Source: Coniella vitis (Eukaryota > Ascomycota > Sordariomycetes > Diaporthales > Schizoparmaceae). Taken from it: a stretch of DNA of 64,000 nt. Position 1 is the first letter of the stretch, and each line of letters opens with the position of its first letter. Under the pieces are notes generated by a model. It was not told the origin of the DNA. It did no database searches and saw only the letters and a list, made by a program, of their open reading frames with translations. Below are positions 45,076-56,114 of this stretch, piece after piece. The translations under genes were made by a program, and so were the position numbers. The stretch spans positions 1,565,501 to 1,629,500 of the forward strand of contig WUJK01000011.1 of NCBI GenBank assembly GCA_011317545.1, given 5' to 3'.

Positions 45076-45911
45076 TTACTTTCGTCGCAGGCTGCCCAAC
45101 CGCCTCTTGAGGCCTTGGGTTAAGTTGCTGCCACTTGGTCGTGAGCTGGAGCTGCTGTTTCCAACGACAGCACTTGCGCTTGAGCTTCGCTGGCGCACCA
45201 GCACGGGGTTCTTGCCGCTCTGTTGCGGAACCATTTCGTACTCGCCATTGGACGTCTCGCGGTGGCGCAATGAGCGCGACCGGCCGAGATTAGCAGCCTC
45301 TGCTCGCTTGCGCTCGTTGTCGATGGTGTAGCCTGGCATGCCCTTGCCCTTGAGGTCGTTAGGGTCGTATTGCTGCTCTTTGCGTCAGCACAGCTTACGA
45401 CGGGGAATTAACGGATTGGATGCACTCTTGCTGCTAGTGGAAACAACATGTACGAAACTGAAAAGGGTCAACGAATACTTACAATGCCAGGCCAGCGCTT
45501 GTAGGCGCCTCCGCCCGGGCTCATCTGCCTCATGAGATCCTCGCCTTCCTCATAGTCCATCAGCTGGCCGTTGAGAGCGCGCTCGCCAGGTGGCACCGTG
45601 CCAACGCCGTCGAGCGGGCGGCCCTTGAGCAGCGCGTCAAGCTGCCGTTCGCGCGGCGTGGCTTCCCAGGCGGCCTTGTTGCCCTCGTTTGTGGCGGCGA
45701 CGGGCGACAGCTTGCGGTTTCTGTTGAAGGAGGGGCGGGTGGCGTCGTAGGGCCCGCCGTGGTGGTAGAAGCCGCCAAAAGCAGTGTTGTCCAGACAATC
45801 AATGGTGTCGGGGACAAAGACTTTTTGCTTGGGGCGGCGCTGGTGGTGGCCCATGGATTTGCTCCGGCGCACGCTGTCGTAGTGGGAGGGTGGAGGAGCG
45901 ACAAGCGACAT
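45076..45911 (-). CDS. Pal1-like cell morphology family protein
   Basis: Two exons, 45911-45483 and 45372-45076 (GTAAGT donor, GAGCAG acceptor), 241 aa. Residues 25-55 include PDTIDCLDNTAFGGFYHHGGPYDATRPSFNR, resembling the Pal1 signature (IDxLD..G..HHDGPFDA..P..NR). Further conserved blocks are ERQLDALLKGRPLDGVGTVPPGER and GAYKRWPGI, joined by splicing to QYDPNDLKGKGMPGYTIDNE. Pal1 family members are cytosolic, cortical or endocytic-site proteins affecting cell shape; in this protein the role is inferred. The C-terminus is Ser/Arg-rich (RQRSSSASAVV...SSSSSRPSGS) and likely disordered. Divergent from USB1 across 1.5 kb. Confidence 0.78.
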
Positions 45912-47425
45912 GGTTTGACTGCGGTAATGGTATAAAATACGATAAATCGCTACAAAATGCTGAACTGTGTCGGAATCAGAGTCGAGGCTGGCTGTGAGCA
46001 ACGACTGATGAGTAGGATGGTATGGCTGTCAGCAGAGGCAGGTGATCGAGTCTGAGATACACATTCGAGTGAGGTGAACAATTGTAGATTGCAAGTAGAA
46101 AAAGAAAGGAAAAGTACGAATCATTACCGATCAGCCGAAAGGGACGGCGCCGCATATATAGGTCGAACGGAACTGGCTCGACTTTTGGATGGTGCTTAAG
46201 AGAGCGGTGCTCGCGTTGATCTGCACAATGGGCAGTGACGCAACTTTGGGCTCGCTCTTCCTCGCTACTGACAGAGCCTTTTTCTTGGGCACCAGAGCCC
46301 CAAGCCGAACGAGCCGGGGGGGGGGCCGAACAGGCCGCTAGCGGTCTCCCAGGGCACTCCGTTCGTTGCAGCGCTAGCTGCAGCAGCAACCACAGCGGGC
46401 ACCCATTACTGCGTACTCATGGTTGCGCAGCGGCAGACGCCACGACTCCCACCCAGATCCCTTATTCGCTCCTAAGGTCTCGGCATTGGCATCTACGCTT
46501 TTCGCGCAGTCCTGGGCAGTGGCGGTGAGAATGGGCTCATACAACCCAAATCAATACATGGTAAACAAGAACTTGGCGGAATAGGCGGCTTGGATCGACA
46601 AGAAGGCCAGTTTCCATCCGGCTGGTTCCCTGGCTGCCTGGGTCTGGATCAACGAAGAGATACCAAGCATTCCAACCAAAAATAAAATGCAAGACCCTCA
46701 GCATTACACTTTCTGTCGCCCCTGGCTTGGGCATTCTTGGGCCATTCCAGGGCTATTGTTCGTCGACGCGACGTCATGGGATCAGCAGCCCTATTTCCAT
46801 CAATTCTTGGTGCCACCTTTTTTCAGGGTCCAGTCTGATCGGCAGCCGCCCGCCCGTGCCCGTCTCCGTCTCCGTCACCGGGAGCCAGAACGTCATGAAC
46901 AGGTCCAGACGAACAGGACCCGGTACATGACACATGCAGTTAGTGCCCGACTTGCCTCTGTAGCAGAATTATCATCACGCTTTTGCAGGGTGGTTTTTAG
47001 CAGATTGTCTTTCTACGCGGTTCTTGGGACTCGAGCCTTTGACTACCAGTTCGCGGCGCTGCAGGGAGCACTAGCTTCTGGGAGGCTGCAATACAGCGCC
47101 TTGAGTGCCGCGCACGCCCTGTCACTGCCCAAATAGGGCTGTGACATTGTACATACTAGTAGTACATAGTACTATACTAGTAATAGTACACCAGTAAACA
47201 CACAAGTGCCCCTGATCCCTGCACCCATGTGCTGCCGTTTCTGCCCCTCCTGCAACCTCATCCCACCCCCTCTGAGCTCATCGCGATGCCCTTGGCCGAC
47301 AAGCTCTTTGCAGCAGGGCATGCCCCTTTCCCCTTGCACAATCCGCACGTCAGCGCAGTGGGTGGGTTGAGAGCAACAGCACCAGCTTGCGCAAGTCCTG
47401 ACATAACCCATTCATCGCCGCCAAA
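45912..47425. promoter_or_regulatory. Long divergent intergenic region, Pal1-like and USB1
   Basis: 1.51 kb with no supported gene. It contains a nine-to-ten G run near 46318-46326. Near 47150-47190 there are overlapping TACTAGTA/GTACATAGTAC palindromic units that could form a hairpin. Open frames around 46687-47136 have no family features. Confidence 0.5.
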
Positions 47426-47596
47426 ATGGGCCTAGTCGATTATGACTCTTCCTCTGCCTCCTCATCCAACAGCGATTCAGAGCAGGCCCAGGATGATCCA
47501 ATACCACGCGCCAAGAAGCGCAAGACCAGCGCAGTCACCAAGCCATCAACCTCGCAACTAGACGATCCCAAATTCACCCATACACCTGTCAGCAGG

Positions 47597-47627
<31 letters not shown>

Positions 47628-48862
47628 CAGAGATTACGACACCCCTCCCACCCCTTCCTTCCACCTTCCACAACCTCTACGCCTCCACCGTCCGCCCCGC
47701 CGCCGCCGACCTCCCAAGTCTCCACCAAGGCCGCAGACGGCTCATCCCGCACGTCGCCGGCAACTGGCCGTCGCACCTCTACATCGAATGGCACCCTCCG
47801 CCCGCAGCGCACGAGGCCCTGACGGCCCTGCTGGAGACCCTCGTTCCCATCGTCTCCGAGGCCAATGATGCAACCACAAATGCACCCACTAGCCCAGCAG
47901 CACCAACGCTCACATCCTTCCTCACCTCTGACTTGGGCGCTCCTCTTCCTCTCCACGTGAGCCTCTCGCGCCCCTTTGTTCTACGGACCTCGGAAAAGGA
48001 CCGCTTTCTTGACGACCTCGTGCAGGCTCTGGCTGTGCGCAGCAGTTGTCCCTCTCGCGTGGCGAGGGGCGCCGCGAAAACGGCACCCTTTGAGCTTGTT
48101 GTCGATGATTTGACGTGGTTCCGCAGTCCCGAGGCAGAGAGGAGCTTTCTTGTGTTGAGGGTGCAGTCGTCTTCTGCTGTTGTGTCGGCGCCGTCAGGCA
48201 CTTTGAATAGACGGACAAAGGCAGCGACTGCGGCCACGGCTACGGCGCCTCCTGGTGCACAAACGCAGGACAAAGGTGGTGTAGGCGCTTCCTCGCAAGC
48301 GCAAGGCACAGGCCGAAACCCCGAGTTGATGGCCCTGTTGAGCACGTGCAATGATGTAGTCGGCGCATACGGACAACCAAGACTGTATGCGCGGTCTGGC
48401 GGTGTTGAGCCAGCAAGCAAGGTGGACAAGGAGAACGGCACCGCGGCTTCTCCCTCGAGAAGGAACCATCTCAACGGCGAACGAGAATCCCCCGCCGGAC
48501 AAGACAGTCATAAATCGAAAGGCCAAGGCAATCCTCCAGTCCATACCAGTCGTACTGACGACAGTGACGGCGTCCAGGAGACGGCCACCGCCACCTCCAA
48601 CAATACCGATCAAGCCTTCCACATCTCCATTGCGTGGTCCTTCATCAGCCCCACCGACGAGCTGCGCGCCCAAACAGCCGCCGTCTTCTCGCAGCTGAGA
48701 TTCCAGACGTGTATTCGCGACGCTATCAGGATTCCGGTGGATAGTGTCAAAGCCAAGATCGGCAACGTTGTCACTGATATACCGCTGTCAGGTGCAGCGA
48801 ACAGAGGTGTAGCAGAAGATAGTGCGTGTCGTGGTAGGAAAAGAGGCCTATTTGGTATCTGA
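47426..48862 (+). CDS. USB1: U6 snRNA phosphodiesterase Usb1
   Basis: Single exon, 478 aa, ATG in a good context (CCAAAATGG). Usb1/Mpn1 is a nuclear 2H-type 3'-exonuclease that trims and seals the U6 snRNA 3' end. Both catalytic HxS tetrapeptides are present: HVSL (H177, S179) in LHVSLSRPF and HISI (H399, S401) in FHISIAWSF. The start MGLVDYDSSS.. with an acidic/Ser tract and a KKRK basic patch (about 30-35, possible nuclear signal) is usual for fungal members. A polyserine run of nine lies near residues 57-65, encoded by an AGC repeat. The region between the two motifs carries a long low-complexity insert (about 260-390), so the protein is larger than the yeast form. Confidence 0.9.
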
Positions 48863-49347
48863 TGAAAAGACCAAGATGATAAATCTTGCTCATGTATATG
48901 AAAGAAAAAGACATATAATTTGGATATTTATAGGAGTACCCCAGCTTGCTAGGTAAATATCCATTTGTCAGGATAGAGAATCCAGAACGAAGTGGTAGGA
49001 ACTTGCTTTCGAGTACTATCCGGCTATGCTCGTCTCAATTCATATTCACTTGTATCACCGACGTAGCGCAACATACAACACGAGAACGAGTTTCTCTCTA
49101 CATATAATATAAAATATCATCCTTTTTCAAAAGCTCCTCGCCGCTTTGCCCAATATGCAGATAAAAAGCGGTGGTTTTGTGCACCCGGTAAACGCCATAA
49201 CTCATGCAATCCAAAATCTCTTTCCCGCAATGCAGAGTATATACTTGCCTTTATTCTACAACAATAACAATGCTGAGACAACTGAACAGCTGCCAATAAC
49301 GGGAAGGCAAGAGAAAAAGAAGGGGACAAACCCCGTGTAACGAAAAA
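48863..49347. other. Convergent spacer, USB1 and ERO1
   Basis: 485 bp between stops, AT-rich, likely both 3' UTRs. No gene seen. Confidence 0.6.
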
Positions 49348-51293
49348 TCACAATTCGTTGTGGACATCGCTATCCCGCCAAACAATCTTCCACTCTCTTG
49401 GCTTCACGGGGAGCCCAATGTAGCCGCGCCACATGCGCGTGAATTCTTGCTTGCCAAGTTGGTATCTAGAGCATGGCGTTGTTAGTTTATTAGTATGTAA
49501 GGCGATGGGACAAAACAGAAAAATGGATTATAACAGAGAATAACTCACAAAAGAGCAGGTAACTCGATCCAACCCTTCCAAATCATTCGGAGGGCTTGCA
49601 TAATATTTGCAATCTCTGCATTGAAAACGTCGCGGATTCCTGGCTCTTTCTCAGATTCTTGTTGAGTTTCTGGTTCGCTGCCTGAGGTGTCGCCATCCTC
49701 AATCAGAACGTTATGCGGCTTCCCGGCTCGATCTGACACTTTCTTGATTTCATGCGCATCTTCGTGCTTAACGGAGGACAAAAGCAGGTCTTGCTTCTCC
49801 TGCTCAGCCGCCATGACGCGGAATTTTTGAATATTCTCCAACGAGGAGCTCAGCCGAGCATACGTGTTAAACAGGGCGACCAGTTCCGTGCGCTTGAGAA
49901 CAGGGATATCGGTGCTGTCATTGTCGAACTCGAAAAGCACCTTGAGCGCCGTGCCATATCCCGAGGTTTGCAATTTGCCCCACAACCGGCACTTGTCACA
50001 TCCCACGCAGTCCATGAGCCGGCTGACATTGCGGAAGCGGTTCCTAAAGTCCTCTTTGAGTGAAGGGCCCTCGCCGTTCTTGAACATGAGTCCCTCATCA
50101 AAAATCTGAGGCACGCTGGCGGCTCCCTGCGCAACGGCTTGGACCTTGGCCTGTGTGGCAGCGTCTTGCTCCAGATCGCCCGTGCAGAAGGTGTATCCCT
50201 TCAGGTAAGGGCCTAATTTAGCAACGGCTCGTGTGAGCAAGGCGTAGTTGAAGTACAGGTTGCTGATGCGCTCCGGGTACGTATGCAATCGGTTCATGTA
50301 GCAGGCGAGGTTGGGCTGCCACTGGCCAGTTGTCTGATTCATCCAGTCGTAGCAAAGATGGGTGCTGATGCTCGTATGCATCCCGGACACGACGCGATAA
50401 AAGACTCGCTTCTCGATACACTCATCCTCGACTTCCAGACCGGTGTTGGCCACAAAGGGGGTGTTTGGGCTTTGCTCGCGCGACTGCTCCAGCAGCTGCT
50501 GGCGGCCAGCCGCCTCCATGACCTGCTTGAAATCCAGAGCGGCGGCGCCCTTGTCGGGGTTGGACTGACCCAAAGAGGCATAGCTTGGGAAGGAGCTCTT
50601 TTGAAAGCAGTTTTCGCGGTAGATGGCATTCCAGACTTGCTGCGCACCCTCGCCGGCGTAGCCAGTGAAGCGCTCAGGGTTTTGGAGCAGAGAGACATAG
50701 TCGCCCTTGGAGGTGGCCGACTCGTCCTCGGGGACGCAGTAGTCGCGGTCGTCGCATTCGTCATCGTACTCGACCACGCAGCTCTCGCCCACATCCTCGC
50801 CCAGCTTTCCTTGTAGTGGTCGCTCGGGGCGCTTTTTTTGTACGTCTCTTCCTGGGTGTTTCACCGTGGGTCCTTCGAGCTTGCCCAGTTCGCTTGCGCG
50901 CCAGACTTCTGGGATTTCGTCTTCATTGTCGAGTGTTTGTACGGCGCAGGCAATGTTGCCACACATTCCATTTTCGTCGTTCCAAAACGGACATCTCTTG
51001 TTGAATAGGTTGAGTCTGTAGTGGGAGAAGAAGTCTGTTGTCTGGGTGAGCTCGTCAACGGCGGGTTTGACCTTGCGGTTGAGGTCTTCTAGGGTAGAAT
51101 AGGAGGCGCAAGCATCCGAGACAATGGCCTTGGGAGAGATCTGGAAGTAGGTTCGCAGTGACGACGAGTTAGAAATTACGAAGCGATAAGCGGGATACGG
51201 CGAGGCTGCTGTCGCCAGCCAGCAAGCCTGCAGGACAAGAACAAGGAGCAGATGAAGGTTGGAGGCGTACTGCGCATGAGGCATCCTGGCCAT
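49348..51293 (-). CDS. ERO1: Endoplasmic reticulum oxidoreductin 1
   Basis: Two exons, 51293-49549 and 49465-49348 (83-bp intron; the junction gives WIELPALLYQLGKQEFTRMW), 620 aa. Ero1 is an FAD-dependent thiol oxidase in the ER lumen that reoxidises protein disulfide isomerase with O2. The ATG at 51293 gives a hydrophobic signal peptide (LHLLLVLVLQACWLATAA, 13-30). The shuttle cysteine pair is in CGNIAC (111-116) and the active-site CxxCxxC is CVGCDKC (429-435). Other family blocks are DFFSHYRLNLFNKRCPFWND and GYAGEGAQQVWNAIYRENCF. The C-terminus WKIVWRDSDVHNEL is typical. An alternative signal-like peptide is readable in another frame upstream (see findings), so the N-terminus has some doubt. 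Confidence 0.93.
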
Positions 51294-51951
51294 CTTGATC
51301 CTGGCACCAAGCCTGTGGTGACCAGAGAGCAAACAAGGACAAGTAGAAGAGGTTGGCCGCGGACCTCATGATGGGCAAAGAGGGTTGTAAATGAGCGGCC
51401 CAAGCCAAGCACAAGTGATGACTTGGCAGTGAGCGAAGGAGGAGGAGGACTGCGACCGAGAACGCTCTGACAATGTTTCGAGTTTCGGTCGGGAGAAACG
51501 ATGGCCTTCTGAAACCTTATTCAAGTCTCATGTCTGGCGGGCAACGGTTCGGGCGCAGGGACTGCTGGGAGAAATGCCACAGCATATGCGAGTCTGCTAG
51601 AGGCGGGCGAAAAAGACAGTGTGTCGTGAGGGAAAAGGGCGCGGCGAAGCTGGCAAGAGAAGGAACTAGCCAGTGTCATATGTGTGTACTATATAATGGT
51701 GGGCGGAGTGGAGGGGCAAATCCCATTCTGGAAAGTGATTTATTAGACAGCCAGTACTTATGTAGCGGGCCAAGGAAAGCGCCGGAAGTCGGTGTCTCAC
51801 CAAGAAGCGTGCTTGAATACAACGGGTCGGGTCCTTTTTTTCAATGGCGAAAAAGGACTGAACAATGAGTGGAAAGGAGATGCACGACTAGAGCAAAGCT
51901 GAAAGATGCAATTTCAGCCTCGTCCTCAGTCTGAAGCCACGGGTACCGAAA

Positions 51952-51978
51952 CTGCTGCTGCTGCTGCTGCTGCTGCTG
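51952..51978. repeat. (CTG)n trinucleotide repeat
   Basis: About nine CTG units in intergenic DNA, directly visible. Confidence 0.9.
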
Positions 51979-52673
51979 CAAGTGCCAGGTGGCCTGAAAG
52001 CCATGGCGAGACCGTCGAATGATCGTCATCCCAAAAAAAGAGACTCTTGGCGGGGCCAATCGGGCGAAGCCGATCGTGTACTATGTATGGTAGTAGGATG
52101 GTACGTACCTCCGAGACCTGCTCACTAGCCCTGCTACGCCGTCTGAAGCCCTGTAGGGTTGGCTGTCAGGCCGTTTTAGCCTGGCCGCCCCTGTACATCT
52201 TGCCCTGGCGACCTCTGCATCCAAAACTATCACATGTACTAATTTCGTTGTGGTCGGGTCATCTCGAGTCCTTCATCACACCATGAAAATGATCTAGGGG
52301 AATATCTGGTGCAAGGCCATTCTTCCTATCTCAGCGACGGTGTTGCGCCGTATGTGAAGTATATGCCATAACACCGTTCAAGAGTCTTGCTCTTCCATAC
52401 GCATGTGGATTCTGGGCACAGGAATTAGCGACTGGCCAGAGAAAAGTTGCACCTGTTTGCAAGTCAGCAACTCAGTAAGTGTGGGTGTCGTATCGTGCTT
52501 ACTTATACACACTAGATCCTTCAGATGACTTGTATGACTGTGTTCCAACCGCTGATTGGTGAATTGGCCAAACTACAAACAATTCGAGTGTGGAATTGCT
52601 AGACCAGGCATATCAGCATCCACTGCTATCACATTCTCTCGTCTCTCATCTGGTTATAGTACAGCAGCAACAA

Positions 52674-52706
52674 CACCACCACCACCACCACCACCACCAC
52701 CACCAC
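52674..52706. repeat. (ACC)n trinucleotide repeat
   Basis: About eleven ACC/CAC units, directly visible; not within a supported gene. Confidence 0.9.
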
Positions 52707-53124
52707 TGCACCAGACAACATCGTCATCTTCCAAGATGGCCTACTGCTTCCCCAGATTCTGTCCGGGCTCTGCCGAACGGTGGATCCACCTCTTCACGAA
52801 AACTCCTAAACCGTCGCGCCGTGCGGTCCACTAGAGCGGGCAAGAAGCCCCTCGTTGGCCAGGGGGAAAGGAAAATTTGTCGGACCCTGTTGAGGATAAT
52901 GCGTGGCCATTTCTACTCGCGGGTCACTGTGTACTAAAGTACTTATTAGCATGTACTGAATAATAAAAGCGGCCCATCCTCGCCGAATCGGCTGGTATTT
53001 GACTAATGAAATGACTGCTGGTTGATTGCTTGGGCTGCTTGGCTGACACTCGCTTCAAACAGTCGATTGACTCGTTTCCAACCTTGTCGACGTGGAATTG
53101 CCAAAAGGGCACCCAAATAGCCCA

Positions 53125-54495
53125 ATGTCCCCCCAGCCGCGCATCCTCATCGCCGGAGCCGGCATCGGCGGCCTGAGCACTGCACTCGCCCTACACGCCG
53201 CCGGCCACACTGACATCCACATTTTCGAGGCTGCCTCGACGCTCACCACCCTCGGCGTCGGCATCAACGTCCAGTCCTCGGCCGTCCTCATTCTCCGCAA
53301 CCTGGGCTTGCTGCCGCAGCTCGAGCGCACCGGCGTCGCCACCCAGGAGCTCAACTACTACAACCGCCATGGTGACAGTATCATCAGCGAGCCTCGCGGC
53401 GTGCTGGCTGGGTACACAGTCCCACAGTTCAGCGTCCACCGCGGCGAGTTCCAGATGCTGCTGTTGGAAGCTGTCGAGCAGCGTCTCGGTGCAGAGAGGG
53501 TGCATCTGGGCCATGCGCTGAGCTCATGGGAAGAGAACCAACAGGATGCGACCATAACAGCACATTTTGTCCGACGGTCGAGTGCTCGGGTGAACGCTGG
53601 TGGTAGCGAGCAGCAGCAGCAGCTCGAGTACCCCAGCATGACGGGCGCAGTGCTCATTGCAGCAGATGGCATCAACAGCACAGCGCGCAGAATCCTCTAC
53701 CCAGACGAAGGCCCGCCACGCTTCTCAGGCCGCATTCTGTGGCGCGGTTGCACGCTGCGCGACCCGTACCTAACCGGCGCGTCCATGATTTGGGCAGGCC
53801 ACGCAGACCAGAAATTCATTGCGTACCCCATTGGCCGGCGCGAACAGCAACAAGAAGACGGCACCACCGTCACAAAATCGCTCGTGAATTGGATTGCCGA
53901 GCTGCGCGTCCGCAAGGAAGGCGACCCGGACTTGACCCCGCCGCCGACGGACTGGACGCGGCCCGTCGACAAGAAAACCTTCCAGGGTCCCTTTGCGGGC
54001 TGGACGTGTGGCGGTTTGCGCATGATGGAAGACCTGATTGAGCCGACCGAGAGTGTCTACGAGTTCCCCATGTGCGACCGCGACCCGGTGGACCGCTGGG
54101 CATTCGGTCGCATGACGCTGCTTGGCGATGCTGCTCATGCAATGTACCCGATCGGGTCTAACGGCGCGTCGCAGGCGATTCTCGATGCTGAGACGCTGGC
54201 AAAGTGCATTTCAGAAGGGGTGGATGATCTGCCAGCTGCGTTGAAAGAATACGAGTCTATCAGGCTGCCGCCTACGGCCAAGATTGTTATGGCGAACCGG
54301 GCCAATGGACCTGATCACGTGTTGCAGCTTGCTGAAGAGAGAGCGCCCGATGGTTTCAAAAACATCTACGATGTGGTTCCTAAAGAGGAGCTTGAGGCGG
54401 TTGGTGCAACGTACAAAGCTGTTGCTGGCTTTGAGAAGGATGATGTCAACAAGAAGGCCAAAGAGACGGAGCATCTGCTCGGCAGGTGGAATTGA
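53125..54495 (+). CDS. FAD-dependent aromatic monooxygenase (salicylate hydroxylase-like)
   Basis: Single exon, 456 aa, ATG at 53125. The N-terminal dinucleotide-binding motif is ILIAGAGIGGLSTALAL (7-23), followed by an acidic end of strand 2 (HIFEAAS). The second FAD motif is RMTLLGDAAHAMYPIGSNG (about 329-347, GD at 334-335), and GASQAILDAETLAKC is the following helix. This is the PHBH-type group A flavin monooxygenase fold (PF01494-like), which hydroxylates aromatic acids or phenols using NAD(P)H and O2; the substrate is not readable. QFSVHRGEFQMLL (RxEF/L) is the usual substrate/FAD region. No signal peptide or TM segment, so probably cytosolic. The next gene downstream is a putative ring-cleavage dioxygenase on the same strand. 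Confidence 0.85.
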   Translation: MSPQPRILIAGAGIGGLSTALALHAAGHTDIHIFEAASTLTTLGVGINVQSSAVLILRNLGLLPQLERTGVATQELNYYNRHGDSIISEPRGVLAGYTVPQFSVHRGEFQMLLLEAVEQRLGAERVHLGHALSSWEENQQDATITAHFVRRSSARVNAGGSEQQQQLEYPSMTGAVLIAADGINSTARRILYPDEGPPRFSGRILWRGCTLRDPYLTGASMIWAGHADQKFIAYPIGRREQQQEDGTTVTKSLVNWIAELRVRKEGDPDLTPPPTDWTRPVDKKTFQGPFAGWTCGGLRMMEDLIEPTESVYEFPMCDRDPVDRWAFGRMTLLGDAAHAMYPIGSNGASQAILDAETLAKCISEGVDDLPAALKEYESIRLPPTAKIVMANRANGPDHVLQLAEERAPDGFKNIYDVVPKEELEAVGATYKAVAGFEKDDVNKKAKETEHLLGRWN

Positions 54496-55110
54496 TCGGC
54501 TTCGATTTGAATAGATTCTGCTCTGACCGTCGGTTAATTGACCATGACTAGCTATTTTTCAGACATTGCAATCATGGTTTGTATTTCGCAGTAGCTTACT
54601 CGTGTCCAAACTCACAACAAGAGATTTGCGTCTGGAGATGCAATAGACGTTGCTCCAATCGGCCTGGCGACAGTGAAGCATGTGCGATGATAATGGTGCA
54701 ATATACAATCTACTATATAAACGCGGAATGCCGTTTGTGCTCTGTCGGCTGGTCTAGACAAGTCTTCAGGTGACCTTTGCCTCTGCGTAATCTCAACCTT
54801 GTTCACTCGGTCTGTATCGGCTTTCTGCCGGCCCCGCGATGCCGCATGTTAAGATGGCGTGCTCATTCGTTCGCGAGAGGGGGCAGTCCGTTTTGTCGTG
54901 CCCAAGCATTCTGATACCAGTCACAACATACATCGGCTGTGTTTTGAGGCGCCATTTGATGCTTCCCATACTCTTCTCCACCTCGGAATTTGCTGTGGTT
55001 CCAGTCAAATTCAAGTCCAGCTGGCCCGTGAAGGTTCATACACCAAGACAGAAAAAAAAAATAACAACTCCCTGAAATCACTTGCCCTAATTTCAAACCC
55101 CATTCCCGCA
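54496..55110. other. Intergenic between monooxygenase and dioxygenase-like gene
   Basis: 615 bp. Presumed terminator of the upstream gene and promoter of the next one. No gene seen. Confidence 0.55.
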
Positions 55111-55749
55111 ATGACAATGGTCACCCGCGCCAGCGCACCGGCTCCCCAAACAGATCTCAAGACGGTGGTGGAAAGCCGCAATCGCGAGTGGCACTTTCAC
55201 ATCTACTTCCTGCTGCAGTCCGCGGCTGAGAGGGAGGCGGCGCTGGCGATTCGCGACGCCGTCTTGAATCTGCGCCGCGAAGGTGAGTTTCCACTCAAGA
55301 AAGCCCTAGATCTTTGTAATCTTTGCTTTCAGCGTTGAGCTATATGCATGAGTACCTCCTTACATGACTTTATAAGTCTGATGTGTTTTCTTATAAATAA
55401 AACGATAGGTGCCTTTGTTGCTGTGCCACTGCAGACAGTCAACGAGTATCCGAGGGGGCCACACCCAGCAGGGAGTTATGAAAGTAAGTCATCCGGACGA
55501 CATTCGTTCAAATATACAAAACTATTCCGACCTATATGAGTGTTACACAAAACAATTCGAATTCGCACTGATACTTTTTAATGCCAGTCTGGGTGCCCGA
55601 TTCGTCCTTCAGCGATGTCTTCTTTTACCTTTCCACCAACCGCGGAAATCTAAGGTAAATCAACCATCCTTGCTCATCATAAATTCCCCTTTCCAGCCAG
55701 TGATATATACAGCAACTTTATTCCATATAAAAGACAAAGAAAAAAGAAG

Positions 55750-55793
<44 letters not shown>

Positions 55794-56114
55794 AGGAATG
55801 ATCCTACCCACAAATGTCATGAGACTAATAACAAATCGCCACCCATCAGCGTCCTCATCCACCCCCTCACAGCCGACCAACGTCGCGACCACGAGTTCCG
55901 CCAAGGCTGGATGGGAGCCCCCTGGCCTCTCTTCCTCGATGCACTACCCAGCACCGGTCCCATCCCCTTGCAGTATTCCCAGCTTGGCTTGGGATGGTCC
56001 ACGACGCCCGAGGCAGAACCTTCCCTGGGCGAGAGGCGCAAGCGGGGTGCTGAGGTGGAGGCGTTATTGGCGGACGATCCGGAGGCTGCTCCTGCTCCTG
56101 CGCCCCAGCATTAA
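55111..56114 (+). CDS. DOPA 4,5-dioxygenase family protein
   Basis: Four exons, 55111-55282, 55409-55483, 55588-55654 and 55850-56114, giving 192 aa. The junctions rebuild the family signature: WHFHIYFLLQSA in exon 1, YPRGPHPAGSYEIWVPDSSF across introns 1-2, and STNRGNLSVLIHPLTADQRRDHEFRQGWMGAP across intron 3. The conserved histidines (HxH near the start, GPHP, HPLT, DH) are those expected for PF08883-type extradiol dioxygenases, which bind Fe(II) and open catechol rings of DOPA-like compounds. The fungal relatives are often of unknown substrate. Intron 3 (195 nt) contains a long GA microsatellite. The C-terminus is Ala/Pro/Glu-rich. The four-exon structure is inferred from splice signals and total length divisible by three. 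Confidence 0.85.
55752..55791. repeat. (GA)n microsatellite inside intron 3
   Basis: About 20 GA units directly visible within the third intron of the dioxygenase-like gene, roughly 60-100 bases before the acceptor. Confidence 0.9.

Larger units (their letters stand above)
51294..53124. other. Intergenic, ERO1 promoter and upstream of flavin monooxygenase
   Basis: 1.83 kb with no supported gene. It holds a CTG/CAG trinucleotide tract (about 51952-51978) and an ACC/GGT tract (about 52674-52706). Open frames crossing them are low-complexity artefacts. Unfolded-protein-response elements for ERO1 could lie here, but none was assigned. Confidence 0.55.

Noticed and set aside
46687..47136. 149-codon plus-strand frame between Pal1-like and USB1
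   Set aside because: Arg-rich composition typical of chance frames, no motif, no intron support.
47150..47195. TACTAGTA/GTACATAGTAC palindromes as a cruciform or operator
   Set aside because: Short AT-rich palindromes, also seen near 62655; no link to a specific regulator can be shown.
52556..52937. Frames encoding poly-His/poly-Pro
   Set aside because: Generated by the ACC repeat; no gene features.
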